Assembly (NCBI GenBank): GCA_023393525.1
Contig: JAEWKZ010000046.1
Span: 1-64,000 of the forward strand
Reading direction: 5' to 3'
Length of the DNA: 64,000 nt
Origin: Pseudomonadota bacterium
Lineage (GTDB): Bacteria > Desulfobacterota > Desulfovibrionia > Desulfovibrionales > Desulfomicrobiaceae
Shown: one piece after another, positions 33,747 through 42,913 of the stretch
How the letters are laid out: each line of letters starts with the position of its first letter
Numbering within the stretch: the stretch's first letter is position 1
Position numbers and translations under genes: made by a program
Notes under the pieces: generated by a model
What the model saw: only the letters and a program-made list of their open reading frames with translations
What the model was told of the DNA's origin: nothing
Database searches by the model: none

Positions 33747-34031
33747 TTAGACGATGCGCGGCACGATGAAGTATTCGCCGTCGCTTTCCGGCGCGTTGCG
33801 CAGGATGTCGGCGCGATCCAGCTCCTTCTTGACCTCGTCGGGGCGCAGGAAGCCGGGCTGGTCGACAGGGGTGTACATGGGCTCGACGCTGCCGGTGTCG
33901 AGCTCGTTCAGCTTGTCCATGTAGCCGAGGATGTCGTCCATCTGGGCGCTCAGGCTTGCGGCCTGTTCGGGACTGATTTCCAGCCTGGCCAGGGTGGCGA
34001 TGGCCAGGGCTTTTTCGGGGCTTATCTTCAT
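33747..34031 (-). CDS. gatC: Asp/Glu-tRNA amidotransferase subunit C
   Basis: Small stabilising subunit of GatCAB, 94 aa, with IATLARLEISPEQA near the start and PVDQPGFLRPDEV in the second half, as in other GatC proteins. The ATG at 34031 was chosen because AAAGGA lies 6 bases upstream; a Met two codons earlier would overlap the ribosome-binding sequence. It starts 2 bases after the lipoprotein stop. Confidence 0.93.
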   Translation of the reverse strand: MKISPEKALAIATLARLEISPEQAASLSAQMDDILGYMDKLNELDTGSVEPMYTPVDQPGFLRPDEVKKELDRADILRNAPESDGEYFIVPRIV

Positions 34032-34033
34032 GC

Positions 34034-35965
34034 TCATCCTTTCTTTTTGTCCTGGAGTTGGATTCGGCGCGCATCGCGCTGGGTTTGTCTCTGTTCCCGG
34101 GTCTTGCGAAGCTTGTCCGGGTCCGCCGGGGTCAGACCCTCGCGCGCCGGTTGAAACAGGAACAGGTCCTGGGAGGCCCGGCCCGCGTCCCAGTGCATGG
34201 GCGCCAGGGTCCACGGCATGCGGCTGGCCGCCTCGGCCAGGGCCTGGTTGAAGGCGTCGGCGGAGCGCTGGGCGCCTCCGACCAGGGCGGTGAAGCGGAC
34301 GAAATCGTAACCCAGGGCCGCCCACATGTCCGGGGCCTCCTCGCCGCCTTCCTGCATGCCGAGCTTGAAACTCCTGGCGTTCTGGGAGGTCAGGTCGGGG
34401 CTCCACGCACCGGGGAAGATCGTCAAATCGAAGTAGTGCGCCTCCAGCTTGGCATCGGGCAGGCTCTGGCCCCAGAGCTGGGGGCCCAGAAGCAGAAGGC
34501 GGGTTTCCTCGTAGTAGTGGAAGAGCGGGGCCAACTGCTGCACCCGGAAGAAAGAGTCCGGCAGAAAAACCGCCTGGAACGGGGGCTCGGGGTTGAGCGC
34601 GTCCTTGGCGCCGCTGGCTCCGAGAATGGACGCCACAGCCTTGCTCCATGTCGGCGGGTTCTGGACGTCGTACCCTCTGACCGTGGAGACGCGCGCGCCC
34701 AGGATTCTGGCCTGTTCCTGAAAAATGTCGGTCATGGCCGTGCCGAACCGGTCCTGGGGGTGCAGGATCGCGTAGGACGTGATCCCGAGCTGTTCGCAGC
34801 CGCGGATGACGGCCCGGACCTGGTCCGCGGGGGTGCTGAAGAAGCGCCACGCCTCCGCGCCCTCGTCTTCGACGCTGGGCATGAAGGTCAGAAAGCGCGA
34901 CGAGCGGTGCAGGCCCGCCAGCCGGATCTGTTCCCAGATCTCTTTGCGCAGGGGGCCGCCGATGACGGGAACGTCGCCGACCGCGCGCAGTTCATCCAGA
35001 AAGGTCGGGGATTCGGTGTTGATGAGCTTTATGGCCGGGGCTTCGGTCTGGGCGCGGCCTTCACGCCAGGCGGTGTCGGCGCCCTTGGCGATTTTCCATC
35101 CGACCTGGGCGTAGGGCCCGGACAGCGGCAGGAGCAGGACCAGACTTTGCTTGACCACGCCCATCTGCTGCTCCAGGGCGCGCAGGTTACCCGCGAAGAA
35201 GTCCTTGTTGGCCAGGTCGCCGCTGCGCACGATACCGGACAGGCTGGGCCAGACCGAGGCCCAGTTGGCCTTGTCCCGGGCCAGGAGCTTCATGTTTTTC
35301 GCCCAGACCACCATGGACCACGGATAGGCGTTCGGGTCCGCGCCCAGGGCGCTGCTCAGAATCCTGTCCAGTTCTTCGGCGGGCAGGGATTCGGCCCGGT
35401 TCAGGGCGTCGACTTCCAGGGCTCCCCGCGTGTCTTCGTCCGGTACGGCCCTGTAGACAAGCCCCAGGGTTTCGAAGGCCAGGCCGTATTCCGGGATGGC
35501 CCAGAAATGGTCGGTCAGCTCGATCCCGGCCGCCATGCGCGTGGTCCGGTCCAGGTCGGCGCGACCGACGAGATCGATGAGATAGCTGGCATAGGCGTCC
35601 TTTCCCTTGCGGGCCAGGAGCAGCTGGGCATTGGCCTGGTTCCAGTCCCAGGAGGCGGCGGCGGTCTTGTTCTCGGCCTGCCAGGTCTGGAGGCTCTTTT
35701 CCGCCAGTTCGTATTCGCCCAGCTGGACCGCGCTGCCGACGGTGTTGCGCCAGGCTTCGCTGCGTCCGGGATCTCCGGCGCGCGTGGTTTCAAGATACTT
35801 CGTGTATTTTTGCAGGGCCTTCTGCGGGTCCGCGGCCTTGTGTCCAGGCAGTCCGGCGGGGGACTGGGTTCCGGGCGTGGAATACACGATCTTTTTGCTG
35901 CAGGAGGCGAGGCCGAGGGCCAGGACCAGGGCCAGGATGCAGGAAAACAGGTGCTTGATTTTCAT
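34034..35965 (-). CDS. LpoA-like lipoprotein (penicillin-binding protein activator family)
   Basis: A 643-aa envelope protein. The signal peptide ends in the lipobox LGLASC (Cys at about 22). Residues 30-280 are helical and TPR-like; from about 290 a periplasmic-binding-protein type I fold begins with LVLLLPLSGPYAQVGWKIAKGAD in adjoining parts, as in LpoA, the outer-membrane activator of PBP1A in E. coli. The C-terminus is lysine- and arginine-rich. It heads the transcript with gatC and gatA, an odd pairing of cell-wall and tRNA amidation genes. No clear Shine-Dalgarno is seen before the ATG. The 48 bases upstream separate it from the dnaK terminator. Confidence 0.82.
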   Translation of the reverse strand: MKIKHLFSCILALVLALGLASCSKKIVYSTPGTQSPAGLPGHKAADPQKALQKYTKYLETTRAGDPGRSEAWRNTVGSAVQLGEYELAEKSLQTWQAENKTAAASWDWNQANAQLLLARKGKDAYASYLIDLVGRADLDRTTRMAAGIELTDHFWAIPEYGLAFETLGLVYRAVPDEDTRGALEVDALNRAESLPAEELDRILSSALGADPNAYPWSMVVWAKNMKLLARDKANWASVWPSLSGIVRSGDLANKDFFAGNLRALEQQMGVVKQSLVLLLPLSGPYAQVGWKIAKGADTAWREGRAQTEAPAIKLINTESPTFLDELRAVGDVPVIGGPLRKEIWEQIRLAGLHRSSRFLTFMPSVEDEGAEAWRFFSTPADQVRAVIRGCEQLGITSYAILHPQDRFGTAMTDIFQEQARILGARVSTVRGYDVQNPPTWSKAVASILGASGAKDALNPEPPFQAVFLPDSFFRVQQLAPLFHYYEETRLLLLGPQLWGQSLPDAKLEAHYFDLTIFPGAWSPDLTSQNARSFKLGMQEGGEEAPDMWAALGYDFVRFTALVGGAQRSADAFNQALAEAASRMPWTLAPMHWDAGRASQDLFLFQPAREGLTPADPDKLRKTREQRQTQRDARRIQLQDKKKG

Positions 35966-36013
35966 ATGATATGGAGCCTGACGAAGGTCTGACGTGGGAG
36001 TGTCCCGGTTGAA

Positions 36014-36045
36014 TAAAAAAAGCCTGGCCCCGTCAAGGGCCAGGC
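36014..36045 (-). terminator. Intrinsic terminator of dnaK
   Basis: A perfect 9-bp stem (GCCTGGCCC with GGGCCAGGC) with a 6-base loop runs into seven T on the minus strand, about 60 bases past the dnaK stop. The loop contains TTGACG, which could serve as a -35 for the downstream lipoprotein gene, though no good -10 follows. Confidence 0.93.
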
Positions 36046-36103
36046 ATGGAGTATAGGGACCGGTAAATTGCCGTGTCAAGCCAATGCTTGGCGCGATCGG
36101 TAC

Positions 36104-38005
<1,902 letters not shown>

Positions 38006-38053
38006 TGTGGTCTCCTCTGCGAAATTTGAAATATTTGCGTAAAAATCGGGCAC

Positions 38054-38081
38054 AAATTAACGCCTAAAAATGGCTTGTAAA
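38054..38081 (-). promoter_or_regulatory. Candidate promoter of dnaK
   Basis: TTTACA (five of six), 16 bp, TAATTT on the minus strand in an AT-rich patch about 50 bases before dnaK. I found no CIRCE element (TTAGCACTC-N9-GAGTGCTAA) and no clear sigma-32 site here although hrcA is present in the window. The rest of 38006-38236 holds the gap terminator and nothing that looks coding. Confidence 0.35.
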
Positions 38082-38184
38082 GGGTGCGGGCGCGATTTTT
38101 TTTGGACGGCGGGAGGAAGAACGGCGCGCAGATGCGCGTCCCGGAGGCCCTGCGAGCATGGAGCGCTCTGCGGGGTCAGGGGAA

Positions 38185-38216
38185 GAAAAGCCCCCGCCGC
38201 GGCTGTCGGCGGGGGC
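38185..38216 (-). terminator. Intrinsic terminator of gap
   Basis: A perfect 10-bp GC-rich stem (38190-38199 with 38207-38216) and 7-base loop are followed by TTTTCTT on the minus strand, 20 bases past the gap stop. Confidence 0.9.
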
Positions 38217-38236
38217 TTTGTCGGATCGGCGGCGGA

Positions 38237-39256
38237 TCAGAGACCCTTTTGCGCCATGAGGTGGGCCAGATCGGCCACTCGGCAGGAGTATCCCCATTCG
38301 TTGTCGTACCAGATCAGCACCTTGGCCAGGTTGCCGGCCTGGACCGTGGTGAAATCCGCGTCCACCACGCCCGAATGCGGGTCCGCGACGAAGTCCGAGG
38401 AGACCAGCGCCTCTTCGGCGTAGCCGAGAATGCCTTTCAGTTCGCCCTCGGCGGCGGCCTTGAAGGCGGCTTTCAGTTCCTCGGCCGTCGTGTCGCGTTC
38501 GAGCACGGCCACGAAGTCCACCAGGGACACGGCGGGCACGGGCACGCGCACCGAATAGCCGTCAAAGCGTCCGGCCATTTCGGGGATGACCTTGGCCACG
38601 GCCTTGGCCGCGCCCGTGGAGGTCGGGATCATGTTGCAGGCCGCGGCCCGGGCCCGGCGCAGATCCTTGTGCGGGAGATCGAGGATGCGCTGGTCGTTGG
38701 TGTAGGCGTGGACCGTGGTCAGCACGCCCTTGGCCACGCCGAATTCGGCGTGCATGACCTTGACCGCAGGGGCCAGGCAGTTGGTGGTGCAGGAGGCGTT
38801 GGACACGATGTGGTGGATGGCCGGATCGTACGCGCCCTCGTTCACGCCGATGACCACGGTCAGGTCCTCGTCCTTGGAGGGCGCGGTGATGATGACCTTC
38901 CTGGCTCCACTCTCCAGATGCTGGCCGGCTGTCGGGCCGGTGCGGAAGATGCCCGTGGACTCGATGACGATGTCCACGCCGCAGGCCTTCCAGGGTATGA
39001 GCTTGGGGTCGCGCTGGGCGAAACTCCTCACTTCCCATTCGCCGCCTATGCGTATGGTCTCGGCGTCGGCCTCGACCGTGGGCGCGAAATGTCCGTAGGA
39101 GGTGTCGTGACGCAGCAGGTGGGCGTTGGTCCGGGTATCGAAGAGGTCGTTGATGGCCACGACTTCCAGGGTGTCGCGGTGACGCTGCCAGATGGTCTTG
39201 AGCACCTGGCGACCGATGCGGCCGAAGCCGTTTATGCCAATGCGTGTTTTTTCCAT
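38237..39256 (-). CDS. gap: Glyceraldehyde-3-phosphate dehydrogenase
   Basis: Glycolytic/gluconeogenic enzyme oxidising GAP to 1,3-bisphosphoglycerate with NAD. The 339-aa protein has the Rossmann start RIGINGFGRIGRQV, the catalytic Cys in SNASCTTNCLAP and the C-terminal WYDNEWGYSCRV. The start MEKTRIG was chosen because AGGGAG lies 7 bases upstream; a Met 7 codons earlier overlaps the GAF gene stop and lacks a ribosome-binding site. It lies 10 bases after the GAF-domain gene. Confidence 0.97.
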   Translation of the reverse strand: MEKTRIGINGFGRIGRQVLKTIWQRHRDTLEVVAINDLFDTRTNAHLLRHDTSYGHFAPTVEADAETIRIGGEWEVRSFAQRDPKLIPWKACGVDIVIESTGIFRTGPTAGQHLESGARKVIITAPSKDEDLTVVIGVNEGAYDPAIHHIVSNASCTTNCLAPAVKVMHAEFGVAKGVLTTVHAYTNDQRILDLPHKDLRRARAAACNMIPTSTGAAKAVAKVIPEMAGRFDGYSVRVPVPAVSLVDFVAVLERDTTAEELKAAFKAAAEGELKGILGYAEEALVSSDFVADPHSGVVDADFTTVQAGNLAKVLIWYDNEWGYSCRVADLAHLMAQKGL

Positions 39257-39266
39257 GAGATGCTCC

Positions 39267-39827
39267 CTAGTCTTCAAAAACCTGGTAGTCGTAGGCGTTG
39301 ATGAGTTCCATCTGGCGCTTCAAGGTCTGATGCATGCGCGCGTTTTCGATGGCTATGGCCGAAATGTTGGCGATGGCCTGCAGAAAGCCGATCTCCTCGG
39401 CGTCAAACTCGCGGCGCTCTCCCGTGTAGACCCTGAGCACGCCGATGGGGCGGCTGCCCTCCACGAAGAGGGGAGCCACCAGCACCGAGACGAGCCCTTC
39501 CGTGGCCGCTTCGGCGCCGTACTGGAAGCGCGGGTCCGAACCGGCGTCGGCGATCTGCACCACCTTGCCGGTGAAGGCTTCGCGGTCCAGGCCGCTCTTG
39601 GCCACCTCGACCACGCCTTTTTTGGCGTAGCGTTCGCTCAGCCCGTAATAGGCGGCGGGCTTCAGGACTTTGCCGCCGCGGTCAAGAAGCCGGATGAAGC
39701 AGCCCTTGACTCCCATGGCCCGGGTCACCTGCTCCGCGATGCGGCTCAGGACCTCGCCGGGATCCAGGCTCGAATTCACCGTCCGGCTGACTTCGTAAAT
39801 AATTTCATAGAGACGTTTTGTGCTCAT
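39267..39827 (-). CDS. GAF-domain protein
   Basis: A 186-aa protein that is essentially one GAF domain: a helix (LYEIIYEVSRTVNSSLDP), then GCFIRLLDRGG, REAFTGKVVQIAD, SVLVAPLFVEGSRPIGVLRVY and the C-terminal helix AIANISAIAIENARM. No output domain is attached, so it may sense a ligand or redox state and act through a partner. Its neighbour gap is co-oriented 10 bases downstream, which could link it to carbon metabolism; that is inference. The ATG has GGAGGAAATC upstream. Confidence 0.85.
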   Translation of the reverse strand: MSTKRLYEIIYEVSRTVNSSLDPGEVLSRIAEQVTRAMGVKGCFIRLLDRGGKVLKPAAYYGLSERYAKKGVVEVAKSGLDREAFTGKVVQIADAGSDPRFQYGAEAATEGLVSVLVAPLFVEGSRPIGVLRVYTGERREFDAEEIGFLQAIANISAIAIENARMHQTLKRQMELINAYDYQVFED

Positions 39828-39850
39828 GATTTCCTCCGTTCATGTCTGGG

Positions 39851-39862
39851 ACTTCGCGAAGT
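39851..39862. repeat. 12-bp perfect palindrome between the GAF gene and ndk
   Basis: ACTTCGCGAAGT, followed 9 bases later by a partial copy (GACTTCG). It lies 24 bases upstream of the GAF gene start, in the divergent region 39828-40017, a suitable position for an operator on that transcript. The rest of the region is AT-rich. Confidence 0.4.
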
Positions 39863-39961
39863 GCATATCCGACTTCGACGCAAGAGAACAACCTCTTTTC
39901 GGATGTGGATAAATTTTTACGAATTGAATAATCAAACAAGTTGTCTTTTTCCATGGAAGTA

Positions 39962-39990
39962 TTGAGTTTTCCACATGCAGAGGATACGAG
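39962..39990 (+). promoter_or_regulatory. Possible promoter of ndk-proC
   Basis: TTGAGT, 17 bp, TACGAG on the plus strand, 28 bases before the ndk ATG. The -10 is weak. Confidence 0.3.
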
Positions 39991-40017
39991 GCCCCAAAAT
40001 CTTTTACAGGAGTATCT

Positions 40018-40434
40018 ATGGAACGCACCTTTTCCATCATCAAGCCCGACGCCGTCGCCCGCAACCTGCAGGGCGAGATCATGGCCATGATCCAGAGCGC
40101 GGGCCTGCGCATCAAAGGCATGAAAATGATCCAGCTGACCAAGGCCCAGGCCGAAGGCTTCTACGCCGTGCACAAGGAACGCCCTTTTTTCGGCAGCCTT
40201 GTGGACTACATGTGCTCCGGCCCCTGCGTGGTCATGTGCCTGGAAGGCGAAAACGCCGTGCAGAAGTACCGCGACCTGATGGGCGCGACCAACAAGGACA
40301 ACGCCGCCGAAGGAACCATCCGCAAGAAATACGCGCTGGACATCGAAAAGAACTCCTGCCACGGTTCCGACGGTCAGGATACCGCGGCGGTGGAAATCGC
40401 GTACTTCTTCAACGCACTGGAGCTGGTGGGATAA
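40018..40434 (+). CDS. ndk: Nucleoside diphosphate kinase
   Basis: Balances NTP/dNTP pools by phosphotransfer through a phospho-His. The 138-aa protein starts MERTFSIIKPDAVARNL and has the catalytic His in NSCHGSDGQDTA (about residue 118). AGGAG lies 8 bases upstream of the ATG. Its stop overlaps the proC start by one base (TAATG). Confidence 0.97.
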   Translation: MERTFSIIKPDAVARNLQGEIMAMIQSAGLRIKGMKMIQLTKAQAEGFYAVHKERPFFGSLVDYMCSGPCVVMCLEGENAVQKYRDLMGATNKDNAAEGTIRKKYALDIEKNSCHGSDGQDTAAVEIAYFFNALELVG

Positions 40435-41225
40435 TGAAACGATTCGGGTTCATCGGCCTTGGGAACATGGGTGGGGCCATCGCTCGCGGGCTGGCCTGCG
40501 GCGGAGGGTTCGTTCTTCACGGATTCGATCCCAACGAAGGCATGTGCCGCAAGCACGCGGACATCATGGCCATCCATCCGAGCGCCCCGGAACTGGCCAA
40601 GAATTCGGACTACGTCCTGCTGGCCGTCAAGCCGCAGGTCATGCGTCCGGTGCTGACCGGACTGGCTCCGGCCCTTGGACCCGAAACGTGCCTTGTCTCC
40701 ATCGCCGCCGGCGTGACCTTGGCCCAGCTGGTGGACTGGTCCGGAAACGTCTGCCCCGTGATCAGGATCATGCCCAACACTCCGGCCATGGTCGGCAGGG
40801 GCGTCTACGCCCTGTGCTTCGACCATGAGCGGGTGGACGAGTCCCGCCGGCGGACCATCCTGGATGTCTTTTCCTCCATCGGCCAGGCCCATGTGCTTCC
40901 GGAGAGGCTCTTCGACGCATACACCGGCCTCATCGGCTCCGGCCCGGCCTATGTCTACGCCTTCATGGAAGCGCTCATCGACGCGGGCGTGACTCTCGGA
41001 CTGACCCGGGCCCAGGCCACGAGCATGGTCGCGGGGCTGGTCTCGGGTTCGGCGCTCATGGCCGAATCCGAGGGCGCTCATCCGACGCTTCTGAAGGAAA
41101 TGGTCACCTCTCCCGGCGGCACGACCATCGCGGGCCTGAACGCCCTGGACGAGCACCGCTTCAAGTTCGCGCTTTCCCAGGCGGTTCTGGCGGCCGCCAG
41201 GCGCAGCAAGGAACTTGCGGACTAG
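40434..41225 (+). CDS. proC: Pyrroline-5-carboxylate reductase
   Basis: Final step of proline synthesis. The 263-aa protein has the Rossmann motif GFIGLGNMGGAIARG at the N-terminus, LAVKPQ and IRIMPNTPAMVGRG in the middle, and the C-terminal signature VTSPGGTTIAGLNALDEHRF. It is coupled to ndk by a TAATG overlap and followed by an intrinsic terminator. Confidence 0.96.
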   Translation: MKRFGFIGLGNMGGAIARGLACGGGFVLHGFDPNEGMCRKHADIMAIHPSAPELAKNSDYVLLAVKPQVMRPVLTGLAPALGPETCLVSIAAGVTLAQLVDWSGNVCPVIRIMPNTPAMVGRGVYALCFDHERVDESRRRTILDVFSSIGQAHVLPERLFDAYTGLIGSGPAYVYAFMEALIDAGVTLGLTRAQATSMVAGLVSGSALMAESEGAHPTLLKEMVTSPGGTTIAGLNALDEHRFKFALSQAVLAAARRSKELAD

Positions 41226-41248
41226 GGCGGCCGGGGGCCGCCTTTTTT
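41226..41248 (+). terminator. Intrinsic terminator of ndk-proC, abutting the next start codon
   Basis: GGCGGCC-GGG-GGCCGCC is a perfect 7-bp stem followed by six T, starting right after the proC stop. The next base but none begins ATG of the GNAT gene, so the T run and the start codon are contiguous. Confidence 0.92.
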
Positions 41249-41779
41249 ATGCCCTATTCATTCCGCAGCGCACGCATGATAGCCCGGCCCGTGACCGGGG
41301 ACGACACTCCGGAAGTGGAAGCCGTCTACGCCGGAAACAGGGAGCTCCTGCTTCTGCTGGACCGCGAGAACGATCCTGCCTTGCTGGCGCGCCGCTTTGC
41401 CGAGGGGCGCAATCTGCCGCCGAAGGGCACGCCCTCCCGTCTGCACAACCTCGCGCTGCTCGGAGCCGATTCGCGGGACATCGTGGGGATCCTCGGCTTC
41501 TACGCCGGATACCCCAAGGCGGACATCGCCTATGTCGGTGAGCTTTTTCTGCGCGCGCGCCTCCAGGGAGTGGGGCTGGGCCGCGAGGCCTATCTGGGCC
41601 TTGAGTCCTTGCTGCGCCATGGCCCCATGTCCCGAGTGCGCGTGGGCGTAGGGCTCCGGAACTGGAATGCCCTGCGGTTCTGGATCAGGCTCGGGTTTTC
41701 GCAGGTCACGGGCATGAGCGGGGATCGCTTGTTCGGAAGCGGCGGCTATGCATTTCTCGAGTTGCAGAAAAATCTGTGA
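41249..41779 (+). CDS. GNAT family N-acetyltransferase
   Basis: A 176-aa predicted acyl-CoA-dependent acetyltransferase. The acetyl-CoA pyrophosphate loop is seen as ARLQGVGLGREAY (Q/RxxGxG/A type) at about 105-115, after VGELFLRARL. NALRFWIRLGFSQV near the C-terminus is the usual GNAT end motif. Substrate unknown. The ATG at 41249 directly follows the terminator T run with no ribosome-binding site. An internal start at 41276 (MIARPVTGDD), close to where GNAT domains normally begin, is a real alternative. Confidence 0.8.
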   Translation: MPYSFRSARMIARPVTGDDTPEVEAVYAGNRELLLLLDRENDPALLARRFAEGRNLPPKGTPSRLHNLALLGADSRDIVGILGFYAGYPKADIAYVGELFLRARLQGVGLGREAYLGLESLLRHGPMSRVRVGVGLRNWNALRFWIRLGFSQVTGMSGDRLFGSGGYAFLELQKNL

Positions 41780-41808
41780 TCCGGGGCGGATCGGGTGACG
41801 GGAATGTC

Positions 41809-41838
41809 TTGACATGACGCGGCGGGCGGAGCTAAACG
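41809..41838 (+). promoter_or_regulatory. Promoter of tRNA-Val
   Basis: A perfect TTGACA, 18 bp, then TAAACG, with the -10 ending 9 bases before the mature 5' end of the tRNA. Position and perfect -35 support the call. Confidence 0.6.
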
Positions 41839-41847
41839 CATCTCCTC

Positions 41848-41924
41848 GGGGCGATTAACTCAGCGGTGAGAGTGCCACCTTCACACGGTGGAAGTCACAG
41901 GTTCAAATCCTGTATCGCCCACCA
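41848..41924 (+). tRNA. tRNA-Val (anticodon CAC)
   Basis: Cloverleaf by eye: acceptor GGGCGAT with ATCGCCC, D stem ACTC with GAGT, anticodon stem CCACC with GGTGG enclosing TTCACAC (anticodon CAC, reads GUG), T arm ACAGG-TTCAAAT-CCTGT, discriminator A and an encoded CCA (41922-41924). No integrase or attachment-site repeat is seen nearby. Confidence 0.96.
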
Positions 41925-41934
41925 CCGACCGCAC

Positions 41935-41969
41935 AAACCCTTTCAGGCAGCCGCCCGGAAGGGTTTTTT
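41935..41969 (+). terminator. Terminator after tRNA-Val
   Basis: AAACCCTT pairs with AAGGGTTT across a 16-base loop and runs into a T tract (six T in all). It ends 16 bases before the methyltransferase start. Confidence 0.75.
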
Positions 41970-41985
41970 CGCTTATGGAGCACCA

Positions 41986-42837
41986 ATGCGCGTACCCGAT
42001 GATTACGAACTTCTCGACAGCGGCGACGGGCGGAAGCTGGAACGCTTCGGCCCCGTCATTCTGTCCCGTCCCTGCGCCCAGGCCGTGTGGGAACCTTCGC
42101 ATCCCGAACTCTGGGACTCGGCCAGCGCCACCTTCGACCGCAAGGACGGCCTGAACTGGCATGGCCGGGAACACCTGCCCGAGGAATGGATCATAAGCGC
42201 GCGCGGGGTGCGCATGCGGCTCTCGACCACGGACTTCGGCCATCTCGGCATCTTTCCCGAGACCCTCGACCTGTGGGAATGGATCGCGGACGCCGTGCGT
42301 CGGGCCGGGGGGGAGCGGGGACACGCCCCGCGTTTTCTGAATCTCTTCGCCTATTCCGGCGGGGCGACCCTGGCCGCTGCTCTGGCCGGGGCCCAATGCT
42401 GCCACCTCGACGCATCCAAGGGCATGGTCGATTGGGCGCGCGGCAACGCGGCCCTGAACGGCCTTGAGGACTCGGGAACCCGCTTCATCGTCGACGACGT
42501 GAGCGCCTTTTTGAAACGGGAAGTGCGTCGGGGGCGGAAATACGATTGCGTCCTGCTCGATCCCCCGTCTTTCGGGCGGGGCAAGCGCGGCGAACTCTAC
42601 AAGGTCGAGAAAAACGTGCAGGAGACCTTGGATCTGGTGCGGCAGGTTTTGAGCGACACCCCGCTTTTCATCATTCTGACCTCCCACACTCCGGGCTTTT
42701 CGCCCATCGTGCTCAGGAACCTGCTGGAGCAGACTTTCGGGCAGGGGGTCCTGGGCTGCGGGGAGATGCTCCTGCGCGGAGCGCCGGGCGTCCTGGACCT
42801 GCCCAGCGGCACCTGGGGGAGATGGGAGGCGAAGTGA
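41986..42837 (+). CDS. Class I SAM-dependent methyltransferase (RlmI/RlmK-like)
   Basis: A 283-aa predicted RNA methyltransferase. Motif I is FLNLFAYSGGATLAAALAG (about 118-136), then CCHLDASKGMVDWARGNA. The catalytic region is CVLLDPPSFGRGKRGELYKV, matching the DPP(S/T)F motif of COG1092-type rRNA cytosine methyltransferases. Unlike RlmI, no N-terminal PUA domain is seen. The start at MRVPDDYELL was chosen because GGAG lies 7 bases upstream; longer in-frame sequence runs through the tRNA gene. Confidence 0.85.
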   Translation: MRVPDDYELLDSGDGRKLERFGPVILSRPCAQAVWEPSHPELWDSASATFDRKDGLNWHGREHLPEEWIISARGVRMRLSTTDFGHLGIFPETLDLWEWIADAVRRAGGERGHAPRFLNLFAYSGGATLAAALAGAQCCHLDASKGMVDWARGNAALNGLEDSGTRFIVDDVSAFLKREVRRGRKYDCVLLDPPSFGRGKRGELYKVEKNVQETLDLVRQVLSDTPLFIILTSHTPGFSPIVLRNLLEQTFGQGVLGCGEMLLRGAPGVLDLPSGTWGRWEAK

Positions 42838-42843
42838 TCTTTG

Positions 42844-42873
42844 ATTCCAGATTTGCAATTTCAAATCTGGAAT
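42844..42873. terminator. Inverted repeat between convergent genes
   Basis: A perfect 11-bp inverted repeat (ATTCCAGATTT with AAATCTGGAAT) and 8-base loop lie between the converging methyltransferase and cbiB genes. No T run follows, so it may act as a weak bidirectional terminator or a transcript-end stabiliser. Confidence 0.5.
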
Positions 42874-42913
42874 TGAGGAGCTCGCTGCGAAAAGTCGCCG
42901 GCTTGGACCGCGC

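Noticed and set aside
34058..35992. 644-codon open frame opposite the LpoA-like gene
   Set aside because: Antisense shadow; the lipoprotein frame has a signal peptide and lipobox.
38070..38423. Plus-strand frame starting MACKGCGRDFF, zinc-ribbon-like at first sight
   Set aside because: It has no ribosome-binding site, crosses the gap terminator and continues antisense to gap; the Cys pair is likely chance.
41866..41985. Longer start for the SAM methyltransferase
   Set aside because: The extension runs through tRNA-Val and its terminator; GGAG supports the start at 41986.
41848..41985. tRNA-Val as an integration site for a mobile element
   Set aside because: No integrase, no repeated tRNA 3' end and ordinary genes on both sides.
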